DNA of 64,000 bases, from the NCBI GenBank assembly GCA_036675565.1, contig JAKFER010000047.1, positions 113,749 through 177,748 of the forward strand, given 5' to 3'. Shown here piece by piece: positions 63,599 to 64,000 of the stretch. Numbering within the stretch: position 1 is the stretch's first letter; every line of letters begins with the position of its first letter. The notes beneath the pieces are model-generated. The model saw only the letters and a program-made list of their open reading frames with translations, searched no databases and was not told the DNA's origin. The position numbers and the translations under genes were made by a program. The DNA comes from JACCYQ01 sp036675565. Its GTDB lineage: Bacteria; Bacteroidota; Bacteroidia; Chitinophagales; Chitinophagaceae.

Positions 63599-64000
63599 TT
63601 ATTTTTTAAGCATCTTAAGGAAGTCCGATTCCGATATAATTTTTACGGTGCCGGTATTTTTTGCCTTCTCCAGTTTACTTCCAGCTTCTTCCCCCGCCAC
63701 CAGGTAATTTAATTTGCTGCTTACACCTGTAACAATTTTGCCGCCATGTTGTTCAACCAGGGCTTCCGCTTCACTTCTTTTAAGGCTTGGTAAAGTGCCC
63801 GTAAACAAGAACGTTAGTCCCTGCAAATTTCCATCTGTTGCGTGAGCTTTTTTTTCATTTTTTAATTGTAAACCAAGTTCTTCCAGTTCTTTCAGCATTT
63901 GAATATTATCATCATTATCAAAAAACTGGAAAATGCTGCCTGCTACTTTGGGTCCAATATCTTCAAATGTTTGTAAATGTTCTTTACTGAATTTTATAAA
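63599..64000 (-). CDS. ligA: NAD-dependent DNA ligase LigA, C-terminal fragment
   Basis: The gene runs off the right edge; the last 133 codons are visible. They show the end of the helix-hairpin-helix domain (FEDIGPKVAGSIFQFFDN) and a BRCT domain (LTFLFTGTLPSLKRSEAEAL, then SKLNYLVAGEEAGSKLEKAKN). This is the usual end of bacterial LigA, which seals nicks with NAD+. A stop codon is at 63599-63601. Confidence 0.93.
   Translation of the reverse strand, partial: FIKFSKEHLQTFEDIGPKVAGSIFQFFDNDDNIQMLKELEELGLQLKNEKKAHATDGNLQGLTFLFTGTLPSLKRSEAEALVEQHGGKIVTGVSSKLNYLVAGEEAGSKLEKAKNTGTVKIISESDFLKMLKK

Noticed and set aside
1..64000. CRISPR arrays, tRNA or rRNA genes, insertion sequences, prophage
   Set aside because: No regularly spaced repeats, no tRNA-like or rRNA-like stretches, and no transposase, integrase or phage structural genes were recognised by reading.

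Overview
The window comes from a Bacteroidota genome, most likely a Chitinophagaceae-type soil or freshwater bacterium. The evidence is the AT-rich sequence, the SusC/SusD pairs, the ECF sigma/FecR regulators, the A-rich leaders without strong Shine-Dalgarno sites, and -7 boxes of the TAnnTTTG type. Genus cannot be fixed from this sequence. No rRNA, tRNA, CRISPR array, transposase or phage gene was seen.

Region 1 (1-35461, all minus strand) holds two polysaccharide utilisation loci (PULs) in tandem, each headed by an ECF sigma factor, a FecR anti-sigma factor and an STN-bearing SusC. PUL A (9948 down to the left edge) is sigma, FecR, SusC, SusD, two surface lipoproteins and a GH16 enzyme cut by the window edge. 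The GH16 and the layout point to a beta-1,3-glucan (laminarin-like) target. PUL B (35461 down to 10223) is sigma, FecR, SusC, SusD, a LamG lipoprotein, an ASPIC/UnbV-VCBS protein, two tandem GH144-type glycoamylase-fold enzymes, a Gfo/Idh oxidoreductase, a GH43-like protein, DoxX, an SGNH esterase, a GH3 beta-glucosidase, a GH97, a sulfatase and an alpha/beta-hydrolase. The GH144 pair with a GH3 suggests a beta-1,2-glucan or a decorated glucan as substrate. This is inference.

Region 2 (35586-46179, mostly plus) is a split phenylacetate degradation cluster: paaA, paaB, paaC, paaD, then paaG, paaI and paaY. A frameshifted four-helix-bundle gene flanked by inverted repeats sits between paaB and paaC. 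A four-gene block (Hyi-like isomerase, ApbE, SUMF1-like protein, Gfo/Idh) separates paaD from paaG. paaE, paaH, paaJ, paaK and paaZ are not here.

Region 3 (46242-64000) is mixed housekeeping: an EEP-family protein, cysS, two DNA base-excision glycosylases (AlkA-like, and an Fpg/Nei member without zinc-finger cysteines), a fasciclin lipoprotein, an OmpA lipoprotein, a dipeptide epimerase, an S46 dipeptidyl-peptidase, a PfkB kinase, a lamin-tail protein, asd, a single-domain asparaginase, a DUF2461 protein, a NUMOD4/HNH-like protein and the C-terminal end of ligA.

The less expected signals are non-coding. There is a possible attenuator (promoter, seven-codon leader ORF with Lys-Lys, terminator hairpin) in the asd leader. 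There is also a dispersed intergenic element built from GGAATTTGG and CTAAAC modules that precedes several start codons.
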